A DNA stretch of 64,000 nucleotides from Candidatus Binatia bacterium (GTDB lineage: Bacteria; Desulfobacterota; Binatia; UBA12015): assembly GCA_036563615.1 (NCBI GenBank), contig DATCMB010000022.1, forward strand, positions 310,001 through 374,000, written 5' to 3'. Shown piece after piece: positions 50,680 through 59,850 of this stretch (positions are counted from its first letter, which is position 1; the number at the start of each line of letters is the position of its first letter). The notes under the pieces are model-generated. The model was not told the origin of the DNA and did not search any database. It worked only from the letters and a program-made list of their open reading frames with translations. Both the position numbers and the translations under genes were made by a program.

Positions 50680-50704
50680 GCGGACCGCGCCAGGCGCGGT
50701 CCGC
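50680..50704. terminator. strong hairpin between convergent lpxC and gspN
   Basis: GCGGACCGCG (50680-50689) pairs perfectly with CGCGGTCCGC (50695-50704) around CCAGG, a 10-bp stem seven bases after the lpxC stop. It probably ends the kinase-lpxC transcript; it lacks a T-tract. Confidence 0.6.
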
Positions 50705-50758
50705 CGCCTCGCGCAGCAAGCGCGGCAAGGCAGCGCCGCCGCGCGTGGCGCCGACGGC

Positions 50759-51676
50759 CTAGCGCAGCACCGGCGCGCCGATCGTGCCCTTCAGCGTGTA
50801 GCCCTGGTTCTGCCCGGGGCCGCGCTTCGGCAGTAGCGCGGTCGCGACGCGCAGCGCGGGCGGCGCGTCGGCCGGCACGTCGATCGTCAAGCGCAGGTTG
50901 AGCACGCTCTGCGCGACCGGCTCGCGTAGCAGCACGTCGCCCGTCGCGGCGAACGTGAGCTGGTCGCCCGCGGTGCGCAGCTCCTTGACCTGCAGCCGCG
51001 AGCCGAAGAGCTGTGCCGAGCCCGTGACGGTGCCGAGCGCGAGGTCGGGCACGCGGAAGCCGCGCACGGTGACCTCCTCGAGCGCGACGTTGCGCGCCGA
51101 GAGCTCGATCTCGCCCTCCGCGCTCTGCGTCGTGCGCCCGTCGCCCGAGAGCCGCAGCGACAGGTCCGCGGTGCCGGCGATGCGCCCGGGCGGCGGCACG
51201 AGCGGGGCGAGCGCCGGCGCGAGCGACACGCCGCGCGCGTCCAGCGACCCGACGACGCGCTCGCCCGCGAGCTGGACGTCGCCGTGCAGCTCGCCGCCGT
51301 ACGCGCGTCCAGCGAAGACGGCGCGTCGGAAGTTGCCGGTGAGCGCCGACAGCAGCGGCATCCGGACGGTGAGCTCGCTCAGCGAGGCCAGCGGTCCGTC
51401 GCCCCGCGCCGACGTCACCCGCACGTCCGAGAAGCGGTAGCCGTTCGGGAAGGCGAACGAGACCTCGCGGAAGCCGACCTCGATCGGCGCCGCGGCGAGC
51501 GCCACCTCGAGCGCGCGCCGCGCGATCAGGTCGTGCGGCAGCGTGCGCAGCAGCGCGATCAAGAACACGACCAGGAAGAAGGCCGCGTAGCCGAGCAGCC
51601 GCGCGCGGGTGCGCAGCACGCCGAGCGCCGCGCCCACGAAGCCGCGCGGCGCCGCCTTGGCCGGGATCGCCGTCAT
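50759..51676 (-). CDS. gspN: type II secretion system protein GspN
   Basis: A 305-residue inner-membrane protein, the last gene of the gsp operon. One N-terminal helix (LGYAAFFLVVFLIALLRTLP) anchors a large periplasmic beta-rich domain of the AsmA/GspN type (FSDVRVTSARGDGPLASLSE, GRIAGTADLSLRLSGDG). GspN is not essential in all systems. The ATG at 51676 overlaps the gspM stop as ATGA. It ends facing lpxC. Confidence 0.82.
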   Translation of the reverse strand: MTAIPAKAAPRGFVGAALGVLRTRARLLGYAAFFLVVFLIALLRTLPHDLIARRALEVALAAAPIEVGFREVSFAFPNGYRFSDVRVTSARGDGPLASLSELTVRMPLLSALTGNFRRAVFAGRAYGGELHGDVQLAGERVVGSLDARGVSLAPALAPLVPPPGRIAGTADLSLRLSGDGRTTQSAEGEIELSARNVALEEVTVRGFRVPDLALGTVTGSAQLFGSRLQVKELRTAGDQLTFAATGDVLLREPVAQSVLNLRLTIDVPADAPPALRVATALLPKRGPGQNQGYTLKGTIGAPVLR

Positions 51677-52272
51677 TGCGGGCGGATCCGCGCGACCACG
51701 ACCGTCGCGTCGACGCGGGTCTGGTCCTTGTATTGACGCTTGACGGCGACGCGCTCGACGCTCATCGGCGGGTCGCGGTTCTCGATCGCGTAGAGCAGGT
51801 TGACCAGCGCGCGCATCGTGATGCCCTCGATGCGCATCTCGACCATCTCCTCGGTGAGCTCGTTGCTGATCGTGCGCGTCGACGGGTTCATCGCCACGAT
51901 GCGCTCGCGTCCGGCGATCGGCACCGACAGCGACTCGAGCTGCGCGAACAGCGACGGACCGCCGTTGCCGGCGCTCGCGCCGCGCTCGAGCGCCTCGACC
52001 TCGCTGCGCAGCGCGCGGTAGCGCGCGACCAGCTCGCCGATGCTGCCCGCGTCGTTGCGCGCCCGCTGGACGTCGCGGTCGAGGCGGGAGATCGCGTCGC
52101 CGAGCGGCTCGATCACGCCGAGCCAGACGACGAGCAGCGCGGTCACCGCGAGCGCCGCGAGCACGAGCATGCGCTCGCGGGGCTCGAGGCGTCCGAGCGC
52201 TTCCGAGGCGCGCTCGCGGAGCGGCCGCACGAAGCGGGCGAGCGCTGCGACGTCGGGCCGGGCGGGCGTCAT
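51673..52272 (-). CDS. gspM: type II secretion system protein GspM
   Basis: A 199-residue inner-membrane platform protein. It has a short cytoplasmic start, one helix (RMLVLAALAVTALLVVWLGV), a coiled-coil-like stretch (ISRLDRDVQRARNDAGSIGE) and a periplasmic ferredoxin-like domain (EEMVEMRIEGITMRALVNLL). It pairs with GspL. The ATG at 52272 overlaps the gspL stop and its own end overlaps gspN, both as ATGA. Confidence 0.85.
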   Translation of the reverse strand: MTPARPDVAALARFVRPLRERASEALGRLEPRERMLVLAALAVTALLVVWLGVIEPLGDAISRLDRDVQRARNDAGSIGELVARYRALRSEVEALERGASAGNGGPSLFAQLESLSVPIAGRERIVAMNPSTRTISNELTEEMVEMRIEGITMRALVNLLYAIENRDPPMSVERVAVKRQYKDQTRVDATVVVARIRPQ

Positions 52273-53642
52273 GCTCGCTCCGGCGCGAAGCGCAGCGCGA
52301 CGCGGAACTCGATCCGTCCGTCGACGCCGGTCTTCACGTCCTTGACCTCGGGGTCGGTGAGCCCGGGGACGCTTTGCAGCGCGCGCTTCACGACGTCGAC
52401 CGACTCGTAGCTGTCGGTGCGGCCGCGGATGCGCACGCCGTCGTCGTCGATCGCGAAGTCCTCGATGACCACCGGCACCTGCTCGGGCACCGCGGCGTGG
52501 ATGCCGCGCAGCAGCTCGAGCGTGGTCGGGCGGCCGGCCGCCGCGCCGCCGAGCGCTTCGCGCCGCTTCTCGAGCGTCTGGATTGCGCCCTCGAGCTTCG
52601 TCCGCTCGGTGCCCGGGGCGGCGCCGGGCAGCACGTCGGCGACGGCGCGCGCGATCTCGCCCTGCAGCATGGCCAGCTCGGCGCGCCGCTCGGCGATCGC
52701 CGCGCCGAAGGCCGCGAGGCCGAGCACGACCGCCGCGACCGCGAGCCAGCCCGCGATGCGCAGCTGGTGCCACGCCTCCTCGCTCGGCGCGTGGTAGGCG
52801 AGGTCGCCGGTGCGGAAGTCGAGGCTGAGCGGCGTGAGCCCGGCGGCGCGCGCCGCGAGCGCGACCGCGCGCAGATCGGCCGCCGGTGCGCTCGCCGCCC
52901 AGGGCGGCAGGCTGGTCGCGAGCGGGATCTGCTCCGCGCCGAGCGCGCCGACCAGGGCGCGCGTCGCCTCGTCGGGCGGTGCGGCGAGCAGCACGGGCGG
53001 CACCGCTTCGCCGTCGAGGAGCGCGAGCGCCGCCCAGCGCAGCTCGCGCGCGCGCTCCGCCGCGGTGGGCGCGTCGACCACGCGGAAGGTGACGAGCCGT
53101 CCGTCGCGGAACAGCGCGAAGCCGCCATCGGCGCGCGGGTCGAGGACGAGCGCGTCGCCGCTGCGCGGCCGCGCGAGCCCGGCGAGCGCGAGCGTCGCGA
53201 CCTCGACCACCGCGGGCTCGAGCCCCGCGGCGCGCATCTCCTCGAGGTGACGCTCGACGTCGGCGCGCTGCGCGATCGCCGCCAGCACCGCCGCGCCCTC
53301 CGCCTCGCGCTCGAGGACGGTGAAGGCGATGACGCCGGTCTCGACGTCGAACGGCACCAGGCTCTCGAGCTCGAACGGCACGGTCGCGGCGAGGCGGCTC
53401 GCGTCCGCGAACGGCAGATGCACCACGCGGTGGCTGACCGCCGCCCCGGGTAGCGCGCTCCCGACGGCGTCGGGAGCGTTCGGCACGTGCCGCTCGACGA
53501 GCGCGCGCAGCTGCTCCGCGAGCGGACGCGAGGGGTCGCGCGGCTCGCGCCAGGTGCCGACGAGACGCGTCGTGCGAGCGCCCGTCTCGAGCAGCGCGAT
53601 GGTCAGCGCGTCCTGCGTCGCGTCGACGCCGAGCGCCAGCAC
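52269..53642 (-). CDS. gspL: type II secretion system protein GspL (PilM-PilN-like)
   Basis: A 457-residue protein linking the cytoplasmic ATPase to the membrane. Residues ~1-260 form the actin-like cytoplasmic domain (MLALGVDATQDALTIALLE, VPFELESLVPFDVETGVIAF). One helix (IAGWLAVAAVVLGLAAFGAA) at ~295-315 leads into a periplasmic coiled coil and a ferredoxin-like end resembling PilN (PVVIEDFAIDDDGVRIRGRT). The start is GTG 53642, one base after the gspK stop. It partners GspE and GspM. Confidence 0.85.
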   Translation of the reverse strand: MLALGVDATQDALTIALLETGARTTRLVGTWREPRDPSRPLAEQLRALVERHVPNAPDAVGSALPGAAVSHRVVHLPFADASRLAATVPFELESLVPFDVETGVIAFTVLEREAEGAAVLAAIAQRADVERHLEEMRAAGLEPAVVEVATLALAGLARPRSGDALVLDPRADGGFALFRDGRLVTFRVVDAPTAAERARELRWAALALLDGEAVPPVLLAAPPDEATRALVGALGAEQIPLATSLPPWAASAPAADLRAVALAARAAGLTPLSLDFRTGDLAYHAPSEEAWHQLRIAGWLAVAAVVLGLAAFGAAIAERRAELAMLQGEIARAVADVLPGAAPGTERTKLEGAIQTLEKRREALGGAAAGRPTTLELLRGIHAAVPEQVPVVIEDFAIDDDGVRIRGRTDSYESVDVVKRALQSVPGLTDPEVKDVKTGVDGRIEFRVALRFAPERA

Positions 53643-53643
53643 G

Positions 53644-54675
53644 TCAGGAGATCTCCACCGGCATGACGTCCGCGACCGGACGCTCCTGCCACCACAGGCG
53701 CCGCGCGCGTCCGCCCGAGCGCTGCACCGTCGTTCGCAAGACCTGCGTCACGTCACCGACCGTGCCCGAGGCGCGGATCGAGTACAGGTTGCTCTTCGTG
53801 CCGAGCCACTCGCGGCGCGCGCCGGCGCACTTCTGCTTCTTCCACTCCTCGACCTCGTTGCGCCAGGTCTGCTCCTGCTCGTCGGTCGGGAAGGACGGGC
53901 AGGCGGGTGGCGCGTCGCTCTCGCCGACGTCGCAGCCGAGCGCGCGCAGGACGCGCCAGTCCGCGGTGTTGAGATTGACGGGCTGCAGCGGACCCGACGA
54001 GCGCTGCTGCTCGGTGCGCGGGATCACCGTGACGTAGGGCCGCAGGACGCGCAGCGTCTGCTCGTCGAAGCCGCGGATCAGCAGCAGCTCCTCGAGCGTC
54101 GACATCGGACGCTGGCGCGGCTCGCACGGCATGGGAAGCGCACAATAGTCGCTCGCTTCCCCGGTTGCCATCGGCGAGCCGCTGCTCGGCGACGCGATCC
54201 AGGCGGCGATGCGGTCGACCAGGTCCGGGTCGAGGCCGAGCAGGCTGAAGAGCTCCTGCACCGCGGCGCGGTAGCGCGCGTCGCCGACGGCGTTGAGATC
54301 GAGCTTGCCGCCCTCGTCGGTGATCTGCAGGCCGACCACGCCCGGCCCGACGGGAACGCCGATGATCGGCGCCGCCCAGAGGCCGTTCGGACAGGTCACG
54401 TCCGGGTCGTTGGTGTCGTCCGAGGTGATCAGCGCCTCGCCCGCGACCTCGGCCGAGCGCGCGAGGAGCTGTGCGGCCATCGCGTTGCCGGCGTTGCGCG
54501 TCAGGTGGGTGTGGACGAGCGTCGCGTCGGTCATCTCGACGACGATCACCGTGAGCAGCGCGACCGCGAACAGCGCCGCGAGCAGCGCCATGCCGCGCTC
54601 GTCGCGGACGCCCGTGCCGCGGACGCCGACGCCGCGGTCGCCGAAGATCCGACGGAGGCGACGACGCGCGCTCAC
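53644..54675 (-). CDS. gspK: type II secretion minor pseudopilin GspK
   Basis: A 343-residue minor pseudopilin that caps the pseudopilus. The prepilin site is DERG/MALLAALFAVALLTVIVVE with the processing Gly near 28, and position +5 lacks the usual Glu, as is normal for GspK. The large globular domain includes a helix-hairpin-helix-like segment (STLEELLLIRGFDEQTLRVL) and NLNTADWRVLRALG. The GTG start overlaps the gspJ stop as GTGA. Confidence 0.9.
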   Translation of the reverse strand: MSARRRLRRIFGDRGVGVRGTGVRDERGMALLAALFAVALLTVIVVEMTDATLVHTHLTRNAGNAMAAQLLARSAEVAGEALITSDDTNDPDVTCPNGLWAAPIIGVPVGPGVVGLQITDEGGKLDLNAVGDARYRAAVQELFSLLGLDPDLVDRIAAWIASPSSGSPMATGEASDYCALPMPCEPRQRPMSTLEELLLIRGFDEQTLRVLRPYVTVIPRTEQQRSSGPLQPVNLNTADWRVLRALGCDVGESDAPPACPSFPTDEQEQTWRNEVEEWKKQKCAGARREWLGTKSNLYSIRASGTVGDVTQVLRTTVQRSGGRARRLWWQERPVADVMPVEIS

Positions 54676-55331
54676 GACCGGCTCCGTCCGCCCATCGGCA
54701 GGTCGATCAGCAGGCGGTAGACGGGCGGGTTGTCGCTGTCGTCGGCGAGCGCGAGCTCGAGCTCGACGGCGCGCGGGATCGCCACGCCGTCCTGCCCGCC
54801 GCGCCAGGCGGTGAGCAGCTCGCTGCCGGTCTCGGGCAGCACGCGCACGGTGAAGAGGGCCACGTCCTCGAGGATCGGGCTGGTCGCGGGCGGCGTGCCC
54901 TCGGCGGCGACCGACGGCAGCTGGTCCTTCATCAGCACGCCGCCCGCCGAGCCGCGGGGACCGGGCTCGAGGCGGTAGCGCACGAGCTCGATCGGGTCCT
55001 GCACGCCCGCGCGCATGCGCCGCGCCTGCGTGGTCGCGAAGCTGATCTCGCTCGCCGGGAACTCGTCGCTGCGGTCGAGGACGGTGAAGCGGCCGCGCTC
55101 GTCGGGCAGCGCCACGGCGCCGGTCAGCTCCTCGGCGAGGCGCTGCAGCGTGAGGCGCGCGGCGTTGGCGCGCTCCATCGCGGCCTCGGCGTGCTCGCGC
55201 GAGCTGATCGCGCGCTGGAAGGGAGCGGCCTGCGCGAGCGCGAGGATCGCGACGATCGCGAGCGCGATCAGCATCTCGAGCAGCGAGAAGCCGGCTTCGT
55301 GTTTCCTCGCGGCGTTCATGGCTGCTCTCAT
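54672..55331 (-). CDS. gspJ: type II secretion minor pseudopilin GspJ
   Basis: A 219-residue pseudopilin. The type-III-signal-like leader is cleaved at EAG/FSLLEMLIALAIVAILALA, with the Glu at +5 present. The globular part has RLTLQRLAEELTGAVALPDE and VRVLPETGSELLTAWRGG. The ATG overlaps the gspI stop as ATGA. It assembles with GspI and GspK at the pseudopilus tip. Confidence 0.9.
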   Translation of the reverse strand: MRAAMNAARKHEAGFSLLEMLIALAIVAILALAQAAPFQRAISSREHAEAAMERANAARLTLQRLAEELTGAVALPDERGRFTVLDRSDEFPASEISFATTQARRMRAGVQDPIELVRYRLEPGPRGSAGGVLMKDQLPSVAAEGTPPATSPILEDVALFTVRVLPETGSELLTAWRGGQDGVAIPRAVELELALADDSDNPPVYRLLIDLPMGGRSRS

Positions 55332-55726
55332 TGCTGCTGCCGTGGGCGGACGAAGAGCGTCAGCTCGGCGGCCGCGGACTCGTCGCCGTCCGGCACGACG
55401 CGCACCGTGACCTCGCGCGTGTCCGGAGCGGGGAACTCGTTCACCGAGCGGTACCAGCGGTAGCCCGGGTAGCGTCCGGGGAACTCGCCCTCGAAGTCGC
55501 CCTGCGACTCGCCGACGTCCGGGTAGCCGCCGAGCTCGACCTCGGTGATCAGCGAGCGGGCGAGCAGCAGCGCCTGCGCGTACGCCTGCTCGCGCGCCGC
55601 GAGGCGCAGGTTGCGCACGTGCAGGCCGAGCAGCGCGGTGAACGCGGTCGCGATCACGGCGAGCGCGACCATCACCTCGAGCAGCGTGAAGCCGCTCGCG
55701 CCGCGTCGGCGCAGCACGGCGCTCAT
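55328..55726 (-). CDS. gspI: type II secretion minor pseudopilin GspI
   Basis: A 132-residue pseudopilin with the processing site RGASG/FTLLEVMVALAVIATAF, Glu at +5, followed by GLHVRNLRLAAREQAYAQAL and the family's Trp/Tyr-rich GYRWYRSVNEF. ATG 55726 is used; a GTG at 55732 overlaps the gspH stop and would add two residues. The stop overlaps the gspJ ATG. Confidence 0.9.
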   Translation of the reverse strand: MSAVLRRRGASGFTLLEVMVALAVIATAFTALLGLHVRNLRLAAREQAYAQALLLARSLITEVELGGYPDVGESQGDFEGEFPGRYPGYRWYRSVNEFPAPDTREVTVRVVPDGDESAAAELTLFVRPRQQQ

Positions 55727-55728
55727 GC

Positions 55729-56403
55729 TCACGGCTCCGCCAGCGTGCGCACGTCGACCCAGCGCTCGACGACGCGCGGCCGCGAGCGCGCCGGCTCGAC
55801 GACGACGGAGTAGGTGTCCGCCGAGCCCGGACCGGAGCCGAGGCGGATGACCAGCGGATCGGTGTAGCCGTCGGGGGCGAAGAGCGCCGCGACGTAGCCC
55901 TCCGACGTGGTCGTGAGCCCCGGTCCGGCGACGTCGAGACGCACCGAGTCCGGCAGCTGCACCGGGCGGAACAGCGGCTCCTCGGCGGCGACGAAGCGCG
56001 GGCCGGTCGTGGTGTCGATCAGCACCTCGGCGCCGTACGCGCCCTGCTCGGGATCGAACGACAGCCGGATCCAGCGTCCGCGCAGCGCCGCGTCCTCGCG
56101 CAGGAGCTGGATGCGCGAGGCGAGCTGGCGTGCGCTCGCCTGCAGCGAGACGCCGCCGAGAAGGCCGAGGCGCGGCAGGACGAGCGTCACGAGGAGCCCG
56201 ATCAGGGCGACGGTGAGCATGAGCTCGAGCAGCGTGAAGCCGCGCGCTCGGCGCTCGTTCGCGGAGGTCGGGTGCGCTGAGCACGCCGCGTGCGCCGCGT
56301 GAAGGCAGCGGTCGTGCTCCGGTCGCCGCGCGGCGCGGCCGCGCCTCGTCGCCCGCGCAGACGTGCCGCTCGCGGCCGGCGGGCGCGCCCGCCCGGACCA
56401 GCT
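55729..56403 (-). CDS. gspH: type II secretion minor pseudopilin GspH, start uncertain
   Basis: The pseudopilin core is clear: processing site RRARG/FTLLELMLTVALIGLLVTL with Glu at +5, then SASARQLASRIQLLREDAAL-type helix and beta domain. The problem is the start. No ATG, GTG, TTG or CTG occurs in frame in the ~35 codons before the cleavage site; the nearest usable codon is GTG 56403, giving a basic, Ala/Arg-rich leader of about 60 residues, far longer than the usual 6-20. Either the leader is truly long, the start is non-canonical, or the region has a frameshift. Confidence 0.75.
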   Translation of the reverse strand, partial: SWSGRARPPAASGTSARATRRGRAARRPEHDRCLHAAHAACSAHPTSANERRARGFTLLELMLTVALIGLLVTLVLPRLGLLGGVSLQASARQLASRIQLLREDAALRGRWIRLSFDPEQGAYGAEVLIDTTTGPRFVAAEEPLFRPVQLPDSVRLDVAGPGLTTTSEGYVAALFAPDGYTDPLVIRLGSGPGSADTYSVVVEPARSRPRVVERWVDVRTLAEP

Positions 56404-56425
56404 CACGCGTCGCTCTTCGCGCCGC

Positions 56426-56869
56426 TCACAGGTTGCGCGAGTCGATGTCGGCGTTGACGCCCTCACCGCCTTCGGCGCCGTCGGCTCCGTACGACATGAT
56501 GACGTAGCTGCTGCCGTCGCTGCGGAACACGTACGGCGACCCCCACGGATCGACCGGCACCTTGTCGAGGTAGCCGTCGGGGTTCCAGCGACGCGGGATG
56601 AGCCCCGTCGTCGGCGGTCGCACCAGCGCCTCGAGGCCCTGCTCGGTGGTCGGGTAGAAGCCGTTGTCGAGCTTGTACAGGCTGAGCGCCTGCTCGATCG
56701 CCTTGACGTCGGCGGCGGCCTTGGTCTGGCGCGCCTCGTCGGTGCGTCCGAGGATGCGCGGCGCGACCAGCGTGATCAGGAGGCCGAGGATGAACACGAC
56801 CACCATGATCTCGATGAGGGTGAAGCCGTCCTGTCGTCCGAGCCGGCGCGTTCTCACGAGGTCGTTCAT
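56426..56869 (-). CDS. gspG: type II secretion major pseudopilin GspG
   Basis: A 147-residue main pseudopilus subunit. The leader [15 protein letters not shown] is cleaved before [20 protein letters not shown] (Glu at +5). The C-terminal domain has [20 protein letters not shown] and [13 protein letters not shown] with calcium-site-like acidic residues near the end ([17 protein letters not shown]). ATG 56869; gspF lies 12 bases upstream in the operon. Confidence 0.96.
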   Translation of the reverse strand: MNDLVRTRRLGRQDGFTLIEIMVVVFILGLLITLVAPRILGRTDEARQTKAAADVKAIEQALSLYKLDNGFYPTTEQGLEALVRPPTTGLIPRRWNPDGYLDKVPVDPWGSPYVFRSDGSSYVIMSYGADGAEGGEGVNADIDSRNL

Positions 56870-56881
56870 CGATTCACCTTT

Positions 56882-58102
56882 TTAGCGCACCAGCGCGTTG
56901 ATCTCGAAGATCGGAAGTAGGATCGCGAGCACGATGAAGAGCACGATGGCACCCATCACGACGATCGTCACGGGCTCGAGCACGGCGGTCAGGGTGCCGA
57001 GCGTGCTCTCGACCTCCTGCTCGTAGCTGTCGGCGACCTTGCCGAGCATCGCCTCGAGCTCGCCCGAGCGCTCGCCGACCGAGATCATGTGGCTGACGAG
57101 CGGCGGGATCAGCCCGGACTGCCGCAGCGGCGCGGCGATGCTCTGGCCCTCGCGGATCGCCGCCCGCGCGTCGTCGATCGCCTGCGCGAGGGCGCGGTTG
57201 CCGGCGACGCCGCTCGCCACGTCGAGCGACTGCATGAGCGGGATGCCGTTCGCGAGCAGCGTCGCGAGCGTGCGGGCGAAGCGGGCGACCGCGATGCGCG
57301 TCACGATCGGGCCGACGAAGGGCATGGTGAGCAGCTTGCGGTCGAGCCACAGCCGCCACTGCGGGCGCCGCCGCGCGGCCATCAGCCAGGCGATGGCGCC
57401 GACGAGCAGCAGCGCGATCAGCCACCAGCTCGACGCGATCGCGTTCGAGACGCCGAGCAGCGCGCGCGTCAGGAACGGCAGGGTCTGCTTCTGGTCGGCG
57501 AAGATGCGCGTCACGCGCGGCACGACGAAGCCGAGCAGGAAGGCGACGATGCCCGTCGACACCACCGTCATGAGCACGGGGTAGGCGAGGGCGTTGCGCA
57601 CGCGCGCGCTGAGCCGGGTCTGCGCTTCGGTGTAGGTCGCGAGGCGCTCGAGCACGAGGTCGAGCGCGCCCGCCGCCTCGCCGGCGCGCACCATGCCGAC
57701 GTAGAGCTCGGGGAAGATCGTCGGGAACTCGGCGAGCGCGGTCGCGAGCGGCGTGCCTTGCGTCACCTGGTCGCGAACGTGCGACAGCACCTGCGTGACC
57801 GCGGGCTTGTCGCTCTGCTCGCCGACCGCGGCGAGCGCCTCGACCACGGGCACGCCGGCCGCGATCAGGGTGCCGAGCTGGCGCGAGATCAGCGCCAGCT
57901 CGGCGGACGAGATGCGCGGTCCGCGGCGCAGCGCGAAGCCGCTCGCCGCGGCGGGCGCCTGGCCGCGCTCCTCGCGGACCTCGGTCGGATAGATGCCGTC
58001 ACGACGCAGCCGCAGGCGCGCGCCCTTGGCGCTGTCGGCGTCGATGACCCCCTGGACGGTGCGGCCGGCTGCGGTGAGGCCGCGGTAGGCGAAGACTGGC
58101 AT
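56882..58102 (-). CDS. gspF: type II secretion inner-membrane protein GspF
   Basis: A 406-residue polytopic platform protein. It begins MPVFAYRGLTAAGRTVQGVI and has two T2SSF repeats (~75-195, LISRQLGTLIAAGVPVVEAL; ~275-400, FARTLATLLANGIPLMQSLD), each with membrane helices (LMTVVSTGIVAFLLGFVVPR and IVVMGAIVLFIVLAILLPIF). It couples GspE motion to pseudopilus growth. A 124-base gap separates it from gspE. Confidence 0.95.
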   Translation of the reverse strand: MPVFAYRGLTAAGRTVQGVIDADSAKGARLRLRRDGIYPTEVREERGQAPAAASGFALRRGPRISSAELALISRQLGTLIAAGVPVVEALAAVGEQSDKPAVTQVLSHVRDQVTQGTPLATALAEFPTIFPELYVGMVRAGEAAGALDLVLERLATYTEAQTRLSARVRNALAYPVLMTVVSTGIVAFLLGFVVPRVTRIFADQKQTLPFLTRALLGVSNAIASSWWLIALLLVGAIAWLMAARRRPQWRLWLDRKLLTMPFVGPIVTRIAVARFARTLATLLANGIPLMQSLDVASGVAGNRALAQAIDDARAAIREGQSIAAPLRQSGLIPPLVSHMISVGERSGELEAMLGKVADSYEQEVESTLGTLTAVLEPVTIVVMGAIVLFIVLAILLPIFEINALVR

Positions 58103-58226
58103 CTACGAGTACGAACGAGTTCCACGCGCGCAGGGCGCGGCCGAGCGAAACGAGCGCGGGAGTCGGGCCCCGTGCGGCCCTGCCGCGTGGGGCGAGGGGC
58201 GCATGCCCCGGGTTGGAAAGCTCCGA
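58103..58226 (-). other. gap between gspE and gspF
   Basis: A 124-base non-coding spacer, the longest within the gsp operon. I see no clear promoter or strong hairpin in it. Confidence 0.4.
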
Positions 58227-59843
58227 CTAGACCACATCTTCCTGCGTCACCCGCAGCACCTCCTCCACCGTCGTCACGCCCGCCGCGACCTTGGCGGCGC
58301 CGTCCTCGCGCAGCGTCGGCATGCCCTGTCCGGTCGCGTAGCGGCGCACGGCGGCCGCGTCGCTGCGCTGCATGACCAGCGAGCGGATCGCGTCGTCGAG
58401 CACCAGCAGCTCGTGGATGCCGGTGCGGCCGCGGTAGCCGGTGCCCTTGCAGGACTCGCAGCCCTCTCCGGCGAGGTAGATCGTCGTTCCGGGCTCGAGG
58501 CCGATCTCGGCGGCGTCGGGACCCTGCGCGACGGTCGCCTTGCGGCACGACGGGCAGACGCGCCGCACGAGGCGCTGCGCCATCACCGCGACCAGCGACG
58601 ACGACACCAGGAACGGCTCGATGCCCATGTCGATGAGACGCGAGAGCGCGCCAAAAGAATCATTCGTGTGCAGCGTCGAGAACACCAGGTGGCCGGTCAG
58701 CGCCGCCTGGATCGCGATCTCGGCGGTCTCGCCGTCGCGGATCTCGCCCACCATGATGATGTCCGGATCCTGACGCAGGATCGAGCGCAGGCCGTTGGCG
58801 AAGGTGAGGTCGATCTTTGGATTGACCTGGATCTGCCCGACGCCCTGCAGCTGGTACTCGATCGGATCCTCGATCGTGATGATGTTGCGCAGGCTCGAGT
58901 TGAGGCGCGAGAGCGCGGCGTAGAGCGTCGTCGTCTTGCCGCTGCCGGTCGGGCCGGTCACCAGGATGATGCCGTGGCTGCGGTGGATCAGCTTCTCGAT
59001 CTGCCGCAGGTTGTCGCCGGCGAGGCCGAGCTCCTCGAGGGTCAGCAGCGCGCCCGTGCGGTCGAGGAGACGCAGCACCGCGCGCTCGCCGAACTGCGTC
59101 GGCACGATCGACACGCGCACGTCGATGTCGCGTCCCGCGGCGCGGAAGCGCAGACGGCCGTCCTGCGGCAGGCGCTTCTCCGCGATGTCGAGCCCGGCCA
59201 TGATCTTGATGCGCGCGACGATCGTCGGGTGGTAGCGCCGCGGCGGCTTGAGGATGTCGTAGAGCAGGCCGTCGATGCGGAAGCGCACCGAGACCTCGCG
59301 CTCGAAGGGCTCGATGTGGATGTCCGACGCGCGGTCCTTGACCGCCTGGAAGAGCAGCGAGTTGACGAGCCGGATGATCGGCGCCTCGTCGTCGGCGTCG
59401 AGCAGGTCGCGCGGCTCCTCGAGCTCGTGCGCGACGGCGTCGAGCTCGCCGGCCTCGATGTCGCCCATCACCGCCTCGGCGGTGCCCCGGGTGCTGTCGT
59501 AGGCGGCGTTGATCGCCTCGAGGATGGTCGCGGCCGGCACCACCACCGGGCTCACCCGACGGCCGTAGAGCGCGCGCAGGTCGTCGACCACCTGCGTCGC
59601 GCGCGGGTCGGCGAGCGCGACCAGCAGCGCGCCGTTGTCCTCGCCGAGCGGCAGGCAGGCGCTGCGCTTCGCGTACTGGATCGGCAGCCGCGCCAGCAGG
59701 GCCGGGTCGACCTGGCGCGGGTCGAGCTGGTCGCGGAACGGTAGCCCGAAGCGCTCGGCGAGCGTCGCTGCGGTCGCGGTGTCGGGCAGGGTGCGCGCCG
59801 CGCCGCCGTCGCTCGCGACCTCGTTGCTGCGTGGCGTGGCCAT
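58227..59843 (-). CDS. gspE: type II secretion ATPase GspE
   Basis: A 538-residue hexameric motor. N1/N2 domains (~25-150) precede the ATPase, which has VTGPTGSGKTTTLYAAL (Walker A), the Asp box SIL/NIITIEDPIEYQLQG, Walker B DPDIIMVGEIRDGETAEI, and the His box TGHLVFSTLHTNDS. The zinc-binding insert CPSC...CESC is present, as in GspE/PilB. ATG 59843 lies seven bases before the gspD stop region. It powers pseudopilus assembly with GspF and GspL. Confidence 0.97.
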   Translation of the reverse strand: MATPRSNEVASDGGAARTLPDTATAATLAERFGLPFRDQLDPRQVDPALLARLPIQYAKRSACLPLGEDNGALLVALADPRATQVVDDLRALYGRRVSPVVVPAATILEAINAAYDSTRGTAEAVMGDIEAGELDAVAHELEEPRDLLDADDEAPIIRLVNSLLFQAVKDRASDIHIEPFEREVSVRFRIDGLLYDILKPPRRYHPTIVARIKIMAGLDIAEKRLPQDGRLRFRAAGRDIDVRVSIVPTQFGERAVLRLLDRTGALLTLEELGLAGDNLRQIEKLIHRSHGIILVTGPTGSGKTTTLYAALSRLNSSLRNIITIEDPIEYQLQGVGQIQVNPKIDLTFANGLRSILRQDPDIIMVGEIRDGETAEIAIQAALTGHLVFSTLHTNDSFGALSRLIDMGIEPFLVSSSLVAVMAQRLVRRVCPSCRKATVAQGPDAAEIGLEPGTTIYLAGEGCESCKGTGYRGRTGIHELLVLDDAIRSLVMQRSDAAAVRRYATGQGMPTLREDGAAKVAAGVTTVEEVLRVTQEDVV

Positions 59844-59850
59844 CGCCCGC

